Of a DNA stretch of 64,000 nucleotides, positions 35,205 through 46,683 are shown piece by piece. Made by a program: the position numbers and the translations under genes. This DNA is from Patellaria atrata CBS 101060 (Eukaryota > Ascomycota > Dothideomycetes > Patellariales > Patellariaceae). The stretch lies in contig MU006089.1 of assembly GCA_010093705.1 (NCBI GenBank), positions 1,971,561-2,035,560 of the forward strand, written 5' to 3'. Under the pieces are notes generated by a model. The model saw nothing but the letters and a program-made list of their open reading frames with translations, did not search any database and was not told the origin of the DNA. Each line of letters starts with the position of its first letter. The stretch's first letter is position 1.

Positions 35205-36578
35205 ATGGGCGGAGTCACTTTCATTCCTAACCAAACAGCGGATGAGGCCATTCTATCCGGTGACCGAAGCACTCTGCAAAGCAGCGTGTCGATACTCCTC
35301 ACAGACATATGGATATTAATCAAGAATTTGCGCTATGTACCTACTACCTTTCTCCCATTGACATACTTCGAAGAACATACTGCCGTATCCCATGACCGCA
35401 CAGCCGACATAAAAGAATTGTCCATCAATCTCCTCATATTCCTAGTGGAACTCATACTACTCCTAGCCACCCCGCCAGCGCTTCTACTCCTCCCAGGCTG
35501 GGAATCCCTTCTATACCTCACAGCCGTCTACGCCATCTCACGTATCCTGACCCATCCCACCAACGGCCCTAATATGATCGTCACCTCCCTCCCACCCTCG
35601 AAACCCCACTTCCCCACCGAAAAGTGGGTTTTCATAAACGGCATGGGAACCTCCCACCGCTCTCTCCAGCTCTCCTGCGACGCCCTCAGCGCCACCTTCC
35701 AGCGTCCTATAACCGGGCTCCACGCCCGCACCCACGGCGCCATCGCCGACATGCTCCAATCCCTCCTCCAGCACAGCCTCAACCTCCCCACGAGCCCCAC
35801 CCGCATCGCATTCTCCCTCCTGAAACCACACCTCCTCGACCCCGGCGTCACCAAAGTCGCGGTCCTCGCCCACGGCCACGGCGCCCTCGTCCTCGCCCTC
35901 ACCCTCGACAAACTCCTTCTCCACGTCCCTTGGCGTGCGCTCGGGAAACTCGAACTCTACACCTTCGGCTCCGGCGCCGCTTGGTTCAACAACCCCGTCA
36001 CCGCCGCCTTATCCCCCGACCCCGATACCAACAACGATGAAACATCCACCCGCCCCCCCACCACCGTCATCCCGGTAATCGAACACTACGCCAACGAATC
36101 CGACGCCATAGCCCGCAGCGGCGTGCTCCACGGCACCCGCACATGCGCCGGACAGCGGTACGCGGGCCGGGTGTTCGTGCGCAAAAACGCCGCCGGCCAC
36201 GCGTTCCGGACGGCGTATCTGGGTGATATGTTTCCGGCCTCTTCCGCGACGGAGGCGAGGCCGAAGCTGAGTCGGTTTCTGGATCAGATGGTCGACGTGG
36301 ATTTGGGGACTGCTGGGCGGAGGGCGGAGAGCGTGCAGGATATAGGGGGAATGGGGTCTGCAGGGGAGGGGGAGAGACCGCTGTTGTTGAGACGGTGGAC
36401 GAGGAGGACGAGTGTGAGGCGGGAGATGGAGGGCGCGGTGGAGGAGGGAAGTGGGAGGACGGTTAGGCAGTTGAGTCGGTTGTGGGCTTATGTGGGTGGG
36501 GGCGGGGGGAAGGGGGATGTGGTTTGGGCTGGGGAGAGATGGGGAGGGGAGGGTATTTGGGGGGAGACGAGGTGGTAA
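35205..36578 (+). CDS. Alpha/beta-hydrolase-fold membrane protein lacking the nucleophile serine
   Basis: A single exon of 457 aa. Two hydrophobic segments (about 75-110) precede a lipase-like domain that opens with KWVFINGMGTSHRSLQLSCDAL. The domain is like fungal DUF676-type alpha/beta hydrolases, in which the nucleophile elbow reads HSQGG. Here the elbow is VAVLAHGHGALV, with Gly at the serine position. The following family blocks YTFGSGAAWFNNP and IEHYANESDAIARSGVLH, with the usual acid residue, are present. The C-terminal 100 residues are Arg/Gly-rich and poorly ordered. The most likely reading is a membrane-anchored pseudo-hydrolase. Third-position GC is very high in the first two thirds, a sign of real coding. 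No intron is present. Confidence 0.82.
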   Translation: MGGVTFIPNQTADEAILSGDRSTLQSSVSILLTDIWILIKNLRYVPTTFLPLTYFEEHTAVSHDRTADIKELSINLLIFLVELILLLATPPALLLLPGWESLLYLTAVYAISRILTHPTNGPNMIVTSLPPSKPHFPTEKWVFINGMGTSHRSLQLSCDALSATFQRPITGLHARTHGAIADMLQSLLQHSLNLPTSPTRIAFSLLKPHLLDPGVTKVAVLAHGHGALVLALTLDKLLLHVPWRALGKLELYTFGSGAAWFNNPVTAALSPDPDTNNDETSTRPPTTVIPVIEHYANESDAIARSGVLHGTRTCAGQRYAGRVFVRKNAAGHAFRTAYLGDMFPASSATEARPKLSRFLDQMVDVDLGTAGRRAESVQDIGGMGSAGEGERPLLLRRWTRRTSVRREMEGAVEEGSGRTVRQLSRLWAYVGGGGGKGDVVWAGERWGGEGIWGETRW

Positions 36579-37182
36579 GGACGGGATCCTGGGTTGCGTG
36601 AATGAATTGGTGGGTTAATTTGTTGCGGGTATGTGCAGTTTAAAGACTCTATGATGGTGAGGTGTTACCCTAGTAGATGGATTATGACCTTGCTATCGTT
36701 CAAAAATGTGTATAGGATGGTCTCGTGAGGTGCTAAGGGATGCACTTCCATCGTGGCTGGAAAAGGGGGTATGAACGTGTCCCTGTAGGACGATTATAAC
36801 TGTCGGTGGCCGATATGGTTCTATATCACCATGGTCAGGTTTGATTCGAAAACATTTGCATTCTCCTCAACTAACTTAAAGATTGAAGGGATCGACATTG
36901 AAGAAGATATGGAAAGAAAAGAGATAGAATAGTGCATCTCATCGAAGCCTTAAAAAAGAAGGTCGACGACTGTCGTATTGGGTAGTCATGGATGTCAGCG
37001 TTAAGTAAGAAACATATGTCGTTTGGGATAATATTTATGTATGCTCGTCAACAAAGCAGATCAATCATCAGAAGCGGCTTTGATTAGCCGGGATATCATT
37101 TGACCAGATCCTGCGCCAGCAATGTTTATTTCGTAGACTCAGTCCTAGAGCTTTACCTCTCACACCATTTTCAATTCCTAGT
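36579..37182. other. Intergenic region between convergent genes
   Basis: Carries the 3' regions of the hydrolase-like gene and of eL13. No additional gene seen. Confidence 0.5.
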
Positions 37183-38118
37183 CTATTTCTTGGCAGCACT
37201 GGACTCCTCAGCCTTAGCCTTCGCTCTCTTCTCCCTAACACCAACAAGTCTAGCATCAGACCTAGCAAGACGAAGGGTCCTATAAACGTTGTCACTAGTT
37301 GCCTCGTAGTCTCCAATAGCACCCTCCTCGAACTCGACAGCATTGGTGATCGGGAGAGCGGCTCTAGCAGTGCGAACGATATTGTCACCACTCTTTGCCG
37401 CCTTGACATCCTCCTTACTAGCATCACCAGTCTTGGTTTGACCGCTACGACGGGGGAAGAGGATCAAGCGCTTCCTGTACTCCTGAAGACGTTCAACATT
37501 GACCTTGAGAGACTCCTCAGAAAGATTGGCCCGGCGAGGATCGACAGCGATACCGATGGTGGGCGCAAGCTTGCGAGGAATACCGGCAGCCTGAGAGTAG
37601 TTGGGTAAGTATATAAAAAGTGGAAGAAGGATTGATATAGCTTCGATGTACCTTCAACTCTGCGAGCGAGAAACCCCGACCGGGTCTCACACGGCGGTTA
37701 TACTTGATACTAAATTTCTATCAGCTACTCCACCCAATGTACGTGCTATGACAGTATACATACGTCGGACAACGGACGATTGGCCTCAGTTTGTCAACGG
37801 GACGTGGAGCAACAGCGGCAGCCTTCGCAATACGCGCATTTCTACGGCGTTGCTTGCGTCCGGGCTATATCCATCATGTCAGAACCGGTGTTTCCCAATT
37901 GTGTTTTTTTCCATTTCGATTTCGTAGGTCCGCAATGAAGATGCAGGCGCCACTACTCTCAAATGAATGAGAGGGGAATTACCTGATCAAAGTGCACGCG
38001 CACACGGCGCTGCCAGTCCTTGCGGAAATGGTTCTTCTGGATCTGCTGATTATGCTTGACTGAGTATTGTTAGCTATAACAATCATTCAGAAGAGATAAG
38101 AAGCATATTACTTGTCAT
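37183..38118 (-). CDS. rpl13: 60S ribosomal protein eL13 (L13)
   Basis: Exons 38118-38112 (7 nt), 38059-37983, 37864-37764, 37709-37652 and 37590-37183 give 216 aa, the family size. The sequence is unmistakable: [18 protein letters not shown] at the N-terminus, then [47 protein letters not shown] and LFPRRSG. It is a core protein of the large ribosomal subunit. The first coding exon holds only ATGACAA, a common trait of fungal ribosomal genes. The second intron, 118 nt, is the longest and contains a small hairpin (CTCTCA/TGAGAG) but no C/D or H/ACA snoRNA boxes that I can see. Confidence 0.97.
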
Positions 38119-38693
38119 GTTTGCGGTTGATCAACCTCGGTGTCGTTGCAGCAGTTGTCAATGTCGTTTCGAGACTCGATTTTGTGGTGGATTGTGGAAT
38201 TTCGATGGTTTGATCTCGCTTGTCTGTGCCAAGCCTGCAGAGCCTCAACAACCCTTTTTGAAAATTAAAAACTTACAAAGGTATTATTACTGTAAGGACG
38301 GGAGTCATGTGGGTCAGAATACGTAGGAAGGTAGAGAGGTAAGGAGGCTTTTTTTTTCCTATCAACCTATCTACACAGTAGCCCTTCCTCCTATTACTGC
38401 GGGAATTCTTCTTCCGCACACACAGATGATTGCCTTCGACCATGTTTCCGAAGCCAATACGGTAAACAATCAATACGACCGCAAAACAACGTAATCAAGG
38501 GATATTCCCCATCGTAACCCTTCACATTCAGTCATGATAGCTGAACATCACAGCTGAATAGCCCATATAAGACCTCGCAATCATCGTGATGGTCCTCGCA
38601 AAACATAAGGATACTCTCATATAGTCCTCATCATCGTCATTATCATCTCGCAAAAATAGATGTTTGTCTGCATCAACAGGTACGGATATGGAT
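38119..38693. other. eL13 promoter and 3' region of the coiled-coil gene
   Basis: No gene is supported. The segment next to 38119 would contain the ribosomal-protein promoter. A T run lies near 38349. Confidence 0.5.
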
Positions 38694-40256
38694 TTATCGA
38701 CCTGGACTACCAGCGAGTCCTCCAATTCCGAGTCCAACACCACCGGTAAATCTGCTCCGCTTGGATGGAGATTCGAGCACGGAACTGTTGGATTCATCAG
38801 CTCGTCGCTTCTGCGCATCACTGGACCTGTCGACGTTTGGCTTTTTCACTTGGCCGAAGATCTTGCTTTGGAGGACGCGACCACTTGATTGAGGTGCCTT
38901 TGCAACTTTGCTAAAGCTGGAATGCTTGGATGAAGCTGGAGTGCGACGAAGCATGCTCGTAGCAGCTTGACTAGCTTGAGACTCTGGAATCTCATCGGCA
39001 TCTGAATAGCCCTGTCCACCTTCAACACTTGATGCTGTAATCGTAGAATCACTGCTCTCGCGGCGTCCATGTAACTTTTGATAGTTGACTGCTGGCGCGG
39101 ATTGGGGAACTGTATTGTTTGATACGTAGCTCGGTGGTGTTCGAAATGCATTGCTGGGAACAACGGGTCTTGAACGGTTCGGGGTTGTTGGCATGGAAGA
39201 GAGTGAGTGGGTGGCCCTTGTATGCCCAAAGCGATGTTTTGGAGCTTCGGCACGTATAGGAGTTGTTGGAGCGGTCACAGTTTCCTGACGCAATACCTTA
39301 TCGGCTAAGAGTAAGGCTTCGAAAGGCTGTTCGCGACGAGTGTGTGCTCGTACATCATTCCTCTGTCTAGGCGTACTAATCATCGGTGTTGATCGGGAGG
39401 AGATTAGACGTCCATCGTTTTCTTGCATAGAATCGAACATTCCGTTAAGATGCTCTCTATTAACTCTAATCCGGGATCGGAGGCGGTCGCATCTCTCTAA
39501 CAAGACGACAACTTCACCCTCTCGAAACTTATACCATTCATTTGCCCGGTTTAGATCACGTTTAAGCTGATCGTTTTCGCTCTGTAACGTTTGGCATTGC
39601 TTGCTTAAATCATTGACTAGATTGGCGTTTACAGAGCTTGAAGTAGTTTCACCGAAGGCGGATGATGGCCTATTGGCCGCTATACGGCGCTTCTCTTCGA
39701 ACACATCAACTTCTCGTTGTGCCATTGCCAGCTCTACGCTCATCCGGTTAAAGGTCTCTGCGCTGTCTATGCTCAACATATTGTACTGCATCTTGTAATG
39801 GGCAGCAGACATGCGTGTTTCCCGTAGCGATTGGGTAAGTTCATTGACCATAGCCCGCAATTCTTCCGCGGATGCATTAGCGACTTGTTCCGAAGTATAG
39901 TTTGTACCGGAACTTCTCACCGCTCCAATCGGGTTGGGGTTACTCAGGGTCGGCGGGGGAGACGAGAGATGAGGTGTCGGGGGGGTAGGTGTTCTAACAG
40001 TAGATCGTACGAGTGCAGGCATTTGAGAGGAAGGAGGGGGTGTCATTGAGACGGTCTGAGGTGGTGGAGACGAGTACTTTCCACGTGCAACTCGCGAGGC
40101 TTGTACATTCGTTATAGCAGCCAAAGTTGATGGAGATGCGACAGAACTTGCTAACGAAGCATTGTGAGGTTGTGGGGTTTCGGGTTGAGATATATCCGCA
40201 GGGGGGGCTAGTTCTATGTTTGAACTTTGTTGTGATAGAGGCTGCTCCGTTGCCAT
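38694..40256 (-). CDS. Coiled-coil protein with disordered Ser/Pro-rich flanks
   Basis: An intronless frame of 520 aa from the ATG at 40256 (MATEQPLSQQ); it is open upstream to 40448, so a longer start is possible. Residues 1-130 are Ser/Pro/Thr-rich. Residues about 130-290 are strongly heptad-like (EELRAMVNELTQSLRETRM, AQREVDVFEEKRR, LVNDLSKQCQTLQSENDQLK). The rest is Ser/Thr/Arg-rich with many SP and TP sites and ends in the basic segment SPSKRSRF followed by glycine-rich GLGIGGLAGSPGR. The pattern resembles fungal cell-cycle-kinase-interacting or spindle-associated proteins, but I cannot name the family with confidence. Confidence 0.75.
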   Translation of the reverse strand: MATEQPLSQQSSNIELAPPADISQPETPQPHNASLASSVASPSTLAAITNVQASRVARGKYSSPPPQTVSMTPPPSSQMPALVRSTVRTPTPPTPHLSSPPPTLSNPNPIGAVRSSGTNYTSEQVANASAEELRAMVNELTQSLRETRMSAAHYKMQYNMLSIDSAETFNRMSVELAMAQREVDVFEEKRRIAANRPSSAFGETTSSSVNANLVNDLSKQCQTLQSENDQLKRDLNRANEWYKFREGEVVVLLERCDRLRSRIRVNREHLNGMFDSMQENDGRLISSRSTPMISTPRQRNDVRAHTRREQPFEALLLADKVLRQETVTAPTTPIRAEAPKHRFGHTRATHSLSSMPTTPNRSRPVVPSNAFRTPPSYVSNNTVPQSAPAVNYQKLHGRRESSDSTITASSVEGGQGYSDADEIPESQASQAATSMLRRTPASSKHSSFSKVAKAPQSSGRVLQSKIFGQVKKPNVDRSSDAQKRRADESNSSVLESPSKRSRFTGGVGLGIGGLAGSPGR

Positions 40257-40978
40257 GGTGGGCCTCGGCGTTGAGGGAGATGCAATGCCACGTCTGACTT
40301 CTGAGATGGTCGTATTTGTCGCGGAGAGATTTCCAAATCTGGATCGTTCCTGTGTGCTTCGCCGAAAATTATGAGGTCGGATGGAATACCAATGAGAATG
40401 AAAGTGGTCGGTCCTAAGGTAGGTAGATGTGGTGCAGTTGATGTGCAAGAGGTCAGAAGTATTCGAGTAAATCGAAGATGGCTGCAGATGCGGCTAGATG
40501 CGTTGCGCGTCGAAGATAATCTGTCGCCTTTGTTTGCACGATGGATTTAAGGAGGACAGTAATTATATTGGTTAACACATTTTGACAGATGTCAAAGCGG
40601 GTTGTAAAAGTAGGTAATGATAAGCAGAATGAGGGTGGAAGGTTGGAGTGTTGAGATCTTTACCAGCCACCTCGACCTCGTTCGAGCTTCTCGCTTCGTC
40701 ACAACGGCGGCCACTAGCTCGCTTGGCTTGGGTTAGTGTGGTCGGGGTCGTGAAGGGCAACCGATTCAAACAATCAACTTTTTAATACTACACTATTTCT
40801 ACCTCCTAACACTTTTTATAACACGCCAAAAGGAATTCAACCCCTTTATGCAAATACATGAACGAGACTTTGTACCCTTCAGCACCACAATTTACCAACG
40901 TGTATTCTCTCTTCTTCCTCCACCGCTATGAGATGAAGACGTATCCCGCTCTACCAGTTATTCAGTAGTTGAATAAAC
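40257..40978. promoter_or_regulatory. Divergent promoter of the coiled-coil and LRR genes
   Basis: A 722-bp interval between head-to-head genes, part of which may be leader or an N-terminal extension of the coiled-coil gene. No specific site is named. Confidence 0.45.
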
Positions 40979-43900
40979 ATGGACCCTTCGTCCAGTAACA
41001 AGAGACCCTCTGGAATTCCTCGACCATCGAGGTTACCGGTATTGAAACCAATCGAAGCGAATAAGCCAGCTCCAAATCTACGCTACGCTGCATCAACAGA
41101 ACGGTTACGCCCGAAAACATCTAGAAGCTCCCTTACGAAGCCTTCGTCTTCCGTACCTAGTATTTCCCCACACGGAACTCGAAGGGTAAACTTGAATTCT
41201 GCTACTTCCAATCCTACCAAGAAGGATGATAATGTATTTAAGAAGCCGATCGGAAGGCCATCTTCCCGACAAGCCATCTCCCAGTCCAGATCCTCACAAC
41301 CAAAGCCCTCAAAAGAAGATGATGAACTTGGCGATCTGGATAGTTTCAGGGTATCTTCACGTCAGAGTATTCGGGAAGAGGATCTAGCTGAAATGGAAAA
41401 TGGTGCTGGAACGGATGGAGAGTTCAAGATTCCCCGCTCACGGAAACCCAGGCCCTCACTTTCAGACCGAACGATTGAAAGTCTCTCTCAGATTCCACCT
41501 TCCCCAGCAGGGCGCAGGAGGAAATCGAGCTTCTTTACACCAGAGAGCCTAATGGGATCCTCACGCCCAACATCTGCCATGGGTAACACCAGACGACCGG
41601 GAACAAGTGATGGAGCGATAAAGGGAAGTTCTTACCTAAGACCAGTGACTCCTTTAGGCGATGGATCGGAATTACCACCCTTCTGTCGAAGCACTATGAC
41701 TGCACCTCCGGGTAAGAGGAGTATCAGCGACGCGCTGGCTCGTAAAAACCCAAGCAGTCGGACAAGCGTAGTAGATACTCCTTCGAAAGGACCAAATATT
41801 GTTCGAGAGACACCTCGATCGCGCATCTTAGGTAGCAAATCTATGGCAGCAAGACCCTCTATGTCACGCCCTAGTATAGGATCATTATTTGATAAGCCCA
41901 CACCAGCGAAGAAGCCCACGACTACGCGCTTGTCCAGTGCGAAGAAATCTCCTCCACAAGCCAGAGATAAACTCCCTTCGACTCGTAAGGTTTCAAGTTC
42001 TTCCGCGGCTCTTAGAGAACAAATCGCACAAGCTAAAGCTGCGCGTAAGACCGCTTCTGTGAGACACAACCCAGCACCAGAAGCTGACGGTTTCGATTTC
42101 GAATTGGCCTCGGACCCCTTCAATCTCGGTTCTAATGGCGGAAAGGAGCTCTTGAACAGTAGAATCGATGCTGCGAGAAGAGAGGGACGGCTCAATATCT
42201 CCGCAATGGGGCTCATCGAGATACCAAGCGAAGTAATGACTATGTACACCTACGACCCAACTGCGAAAAACTCATCCTCGTGGGCAGAAGTTGTAGATCT
42301 AGTTCGTCTAAACGCTGCAGATAATGATATTGAAGTCATATCGGACGAAACGTTCCCGGACCAAGGTATCGGCACGTTTAATTTTGACGATGAAGTGAAA
42401 GAGAATATTTTCGGTGGTGTAGAACATATTGATTTTCATGGTAACAAGTTGAGCCAGATTCCGATGGGTATGAGACGACTGATGTTGTTGTCTTCACTAA
42501 ATCTTGTTAGCATATCGCCCTTCAAAAAGATGACAAGGCTAACCAGGTTCTAGTCTCGAAATCAACTTTCAGTAACCGCATTCGATGTCCTGACGCAGAT
42601 CGAAAACCTAAAAGAGTTACGGCTTGCTGAAAACAAGATTGACGGTCCTTTGCCAAAGTCCATAGGGGATATGAGAAAACTTGAGGTTCTCGAGCTCCAG
42701 GGTAACAGCATCACGGATTTACCTGATAGTCTGCAAGAACTGATACACTTGAGAGTCCTCGACATTGGTAAAAACAAACTCATCACATTACCCGTAGATG
42801 CGATACGTAAACTACCGCTAGTTGAGTTGAAAGCATCGAAGAATCGACTCAGTGGAGTCCTGTTTCCCCAAGATATTGAACTACCGTCATTACAGACTTT
42901 GAGCTTGTCAAATAATAACCTAGAATCCCTCTGCGGGTCTGCGGATCTGATACTACCCAAACTAACATGTTTAGACATATGCAGTAACGGGTTAAGATCA
43001 TTCCCCGACGTGTCATCTTGGGCCAGTCTCGTCATTATGATCGTCCAGGATAATGATCTCTCGGAGCTTCCGGAAGGCTTTTGTACTCTTCAGACCTTGA
43101 AAGGCGCAGACTTTACCGGGAACAATATAACTAAATTAGATGAAAGGATGGCACTGATGGATGGGCTCGAGCAGCTTCGAATCGAAGCAAATCCGCTGAG
43201 GGAGCGGAAATTCTTAACGATGTCTACCGAAGACATAAAACGAGATCTGCGGTTACGCCTAGAACGAGACAACAGCACGGTTACAAATACCGAGGACATC
43301 GCGGGTGTCACACCTCACGAATCCAACATCAACACCAACTCATGGACCCTAAAGCCATCCGGGATCCTAGACCTCTCCTCGCAATCTCTCCAAGACCTCG
43401 ACACCGAACAAGTCAACACCTTCTTCACCACCAACACCGTCCGCCAGCTCATCCTCCGCAACAACGCCTTCCCATCCATTCCACCCTCCCTCGTAGCAGG
43501 AACAAGCATAAGCACCCTCGACCTCTCCTCTAACGCCATCACCACAGCCCTACATGCCCCCCTCACCCTCCCTAATCTCCGCGACCTCAATCTTCAGAAC
43601 AATCACCTCGTATCCCTCTCCCGGCTCACCACATATCTCTCCGCCCCCTCCCTCACCCACCTAAATATTTCAAATAACCGCATTACCGGCCCCCTCCCTA
43701 TCCTTCCCCCAGTTTTCCCCAACCTCTGCACCCTCATCGCCGCGGACAACAATATCACGGAAGCCCCGGCGGAGGCGCTAGAAGGTCTCGCGAGCGCGGA
43801 TCTCTCGAATAACGATATCGCAAGATTGGATCCGAGGATTGGGTTGTTAGAGGGCAGGTTAACGAGTTTAGGCCTCGAGGGGAATTTGTTCCGTGTCCCG

Positions 43901-44026
43901 GGAAGGAGTGTGCTGGGGAAGGGCACTGAGGCGGTTTTGAGATGGTGTCGGGATAAGATTCCGGAGGGAGGGGGTGTGATGGAGGGAGGGAGTATGGATG
44001 GGTTTGGGGGCTTGAAGTTAGAATAG
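40979..44026 (+). CDS. Large leucine-rich-repeat protein with disordered N-terminus
   Basis: Exons 40979-42505 and 42554-44026 (48-nt intron, GTTAGC...TAG) give 999 aa. Residues 1 to about 400 are Ser/Arg/Pro-rich and disordered, with several basic SRPS and KPS motifs. From about residue 404 there is a long array of LRRs in the LxxLxLxxNxL form, for example LKELRLAENKI, LEVLELQGNSI, LRVLDIGKNKL, LQTLSLSNNNL, LRDLNLQNNHL and LTHLNISNNRI. A non-repeat insert lies in the middle, around residues 715-755. The short regular repeats match SDS22/LRRC40-type intracellular LRR proteins, which scaffold phosphatases or small GTPases. The exact partner is unknown. Both exons are high-quality coding sequence. 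Confidence 0.9.
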
Positions 44027-44652
44027 GGGGGGCGTTCGGTTTGATTTGGTTTTTCTTGGGTGGGAGAAGGGGTTGGTTTGGTATATTTGTTATAAGTATA
44101 GATAGCTATTAGCGTTGGTTTATTTTTGTCGTGTTGTGTACGTGATATCTTCTGGTGTGAGGTTTGCAGACTACTCTCCCTTGTTTCTACACGAATCGAG
44201 TGAGTCACACGCGGTTCTAACGTAACTGGTACCGTTGTTTGGCCCTGTCACATCGCCATAGACCTCGAATACTACTGCTAGTTCTATCGTATCTCCTTTC
44301 GCATTGAAAGAGTCACTTTAAGCTTCCCCCATCACTACCTCTGTTCCGCTGTTTCCGTATAAAATTCCCTCATACAGAGGACCGGGTTGAAGGTAGGTCA
44401 GAAAGAACATCGACGGCGCATACAATATTCCACAGCGCGTATATCACGAAACGGAACACCTCTTCGCGTAAAGAAGTATGTTTGAGTTCTCCATAATAGC
44501 GCGTTACAAACACAGATAGATGCCCGCCCTTATCCTTGACGCTTGGTACCGTACCTGTCCGTATACGCCAATAAACCAGCCGACCATTCCAGACCGAAAG
44601 ACTCCTCGCTGATGCAGAAACACGAGAGAGGAAAAGATACCAAGGTCAAAAA
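44027..44652. other. Intergenic region between convergent LRR and cyclin genes
   Basis: No gene is supported; it holds the 3' regions of both neighbours. Confidence 0.5.
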
Positions 44653-45925
44653 TCACTCTTCGACCTCTCCCTCTTCACTGCCGTCTTCCTCCACCGCGGT
44701 GGCAGTAGTGATGTTAGTGCCGTTCATCTCAGCCTCAGTCCTATGGCGCCTAGCAGCGCCCCCATCTTGACTCGGATTCGTCTCCTCCTCCGTGCCATCC
44801 ATCTTCGCCTCCGGGCCAGACGAAACATACCCAGCATCCATCATATGTTCGTCCTCGCGCGGGCGCTTACTCTGCTCGCTACCGCTCCTCTCCATCATCT
44901 CAGCGGAAGCCAAAGCAACGGCTGCGGGGGTCTGCGGCGTCTGCGATCCTCTTAGCCTAGTCTTCTCGAACCGGGGGTCGTCGTCCTCGGGGGTCCGTAA
45001 ACCTACGTAGATGCTCTCCCCCCCGTCCTTCGGCAGCACGTCTTCATAGATCTGCGCCATGTAGTTGCACGCCCTGCGTATGTCCCTGAGTGCGACGCCT
45101 TGCACCTCCCACCAGGGCCTGCCGTGCTCGTCGGCGAAGACGACGCCGCAGAGCCGCGCGCCGCAGTACACGGCTGCGGCGGCGATGGTGCGCGAGGTGA
45201 AGAGGAGGCAGAGCTGCGTCATGCTTGAGTCGTTGATGAAGCTCCATGCGGCGTTGCGGAGGCGCTTGTCGTGCTCGACTCTGTAGTATTTGAGGATGTC
45301 GAAGAGGAGCTTGTGGGGTGCCTCGACGGTGAGATCGAAGCAGATGGATTCGAGGAGCACGTCTTCGCTGTAGAGGATCGTGTCTCGCCATCGCCAGAAA
45401 TCCTTCGTCTGCTCGTCTACTATGAGACCGGGGTTCTTTTGCGCGACTCTGCAGCATGCCACGATGAGCTCCTTCATCTTGCGGCAGTTTTCTTCGACTT
45501 TGGAGGCGAGGAATAAAGATGTAGCTCCGATTTGCTTTTTTTCGATCAGCGACGAGGATTTATGTGCTAGTAGGAGGGAGTGGACTTACATAATGATGTA
45601 GAGGCTTGCTCCCATTTACCACGACTAATGAGTTTCGCATGAGGAATCTATTAAAGAACACGGCTGCGGTGGACAGCGTTATCTGGGGTAATTTGAGCAT
45701 AACGCCAACCTGGGATATAAAATTGATCCCCTTGTTACGACGCTCGCGCTCCTCTTGCGGTGACATGCCGTCGACGATGGAAGGCGTCTGTAACAGTTCG
45801 TCCTCGGTAAAGATCCATTGCTGCTCTGCCTCTGCTAAAACAGCAGTGGGGGGCTTTGGTCGTTGCTTTGAGGCAGGCTGCACCGCCGATATATAAGACG
45901 ATGATATACTCGTAGTGGGACCCAT
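44653..45925 (-). CDS. Cyclin of the transcriptional CDK type (Bur2/Ctk2/cyclin K-like)
   Basis: Exons 45925-45590 and 45534-44653 give 405 aa. The first cyclin box is clear: QQWIFTEDELLQTPSIVDG, ERRNKGINFISQVGVMLKLP, STAAVFFNRFLMRNSLV and, after the intron, HHYQIGATSLFLASKVEENCRK. The second box has LRNAAWSFINDSSMTQLCL and AAAAVYCGARLCGV. The family pairs with CDK9- or CDK12-type kinases that phosphorylate the RNA polymerase II tail and elongation factors. The last 130 residues are acidic and disordered with several SQ/TP sites, as in other filamentous fungi. I cannot decide between a Bur2/pTEFb and a Ctk2/cyclin K role from sequence. The gene is divergent from HRI1. Confidence 0.9.
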
Positions 45926-46683
45926 TTGAGGCGGCAGATGATATGGTGGATTTCTCGTGTGCTGTTTGAAAAGATGATGGAGCTGCCTTGTTACCTGTGA
46001 TCAGAGTGATAATTGAGCGGGTTGGGAGGAAAATATACGAAAAATGATGAGAGACGACTGGGTTTGGTGTGGTGATAGACAGTCATAACTGTTGTCCAAC
46101 AATAGCAAGACAACAATAGGAAGAATGTGAATAGAAATAGAAGTGAATTGAAGTTGAGGTGCGTAACTGCCCGCACAAGCTCTATTTAGCAGCTAGCTCG
46201 GTCTCGCTCACCGCCTACCCTTTCAGGACGGCGAAGCCACTTTTCGCAGCTTGTTCTCGGTATGGGGGGTTGGTGGGGGGTAGTGGGGGCTTTTAGGGTG
46301 CTGGAGAACGACACTTGGACCCAACTAGCCCATAGCCGAACCCCAAATGCCAAAAGTTAGGCACTGTTGAACATCAATAGGCGCCCCCTTTCCCCTCCGG
46401 TTCTTCTGCTGGACAGTCACAACGACACCCCAACTTAAGATAGCCTGAACTCTGTTACCACCGCGCATGCAAAGTAGATAGGGCTAATTCTCAGAAATTT
46501 ATAGTCTTGTATTACAAAAATAGCCATCAGGTCCAACAGTCTACCTTGAGAACCGATATCAGAGCTGTTTTCTGCTCTCTACCAAATCAATACCGCTCTA
46601 AATCCCCTCCCTTGATCAGTCGTTACTCCGACTAGCAACAGACAAACCATTCTGGACACGATCCTCTCTCGCCACAACGGTTC
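45926..46683. promoter_or_regulatory. Divergent promoter region of cyclin and HRI1 genes
   Basis: A 758-bp interval between head-to-head genes. It contains a G-rich run (46261-46300) and no recognised operator. Confidence 0.45.

Noticed and set aside
35538-36040. Long antisense open frames over the hydrolase-like gene
   Set aside because: They arise from the very high third-position GC of the real gene and have skewed, repetitive composition.
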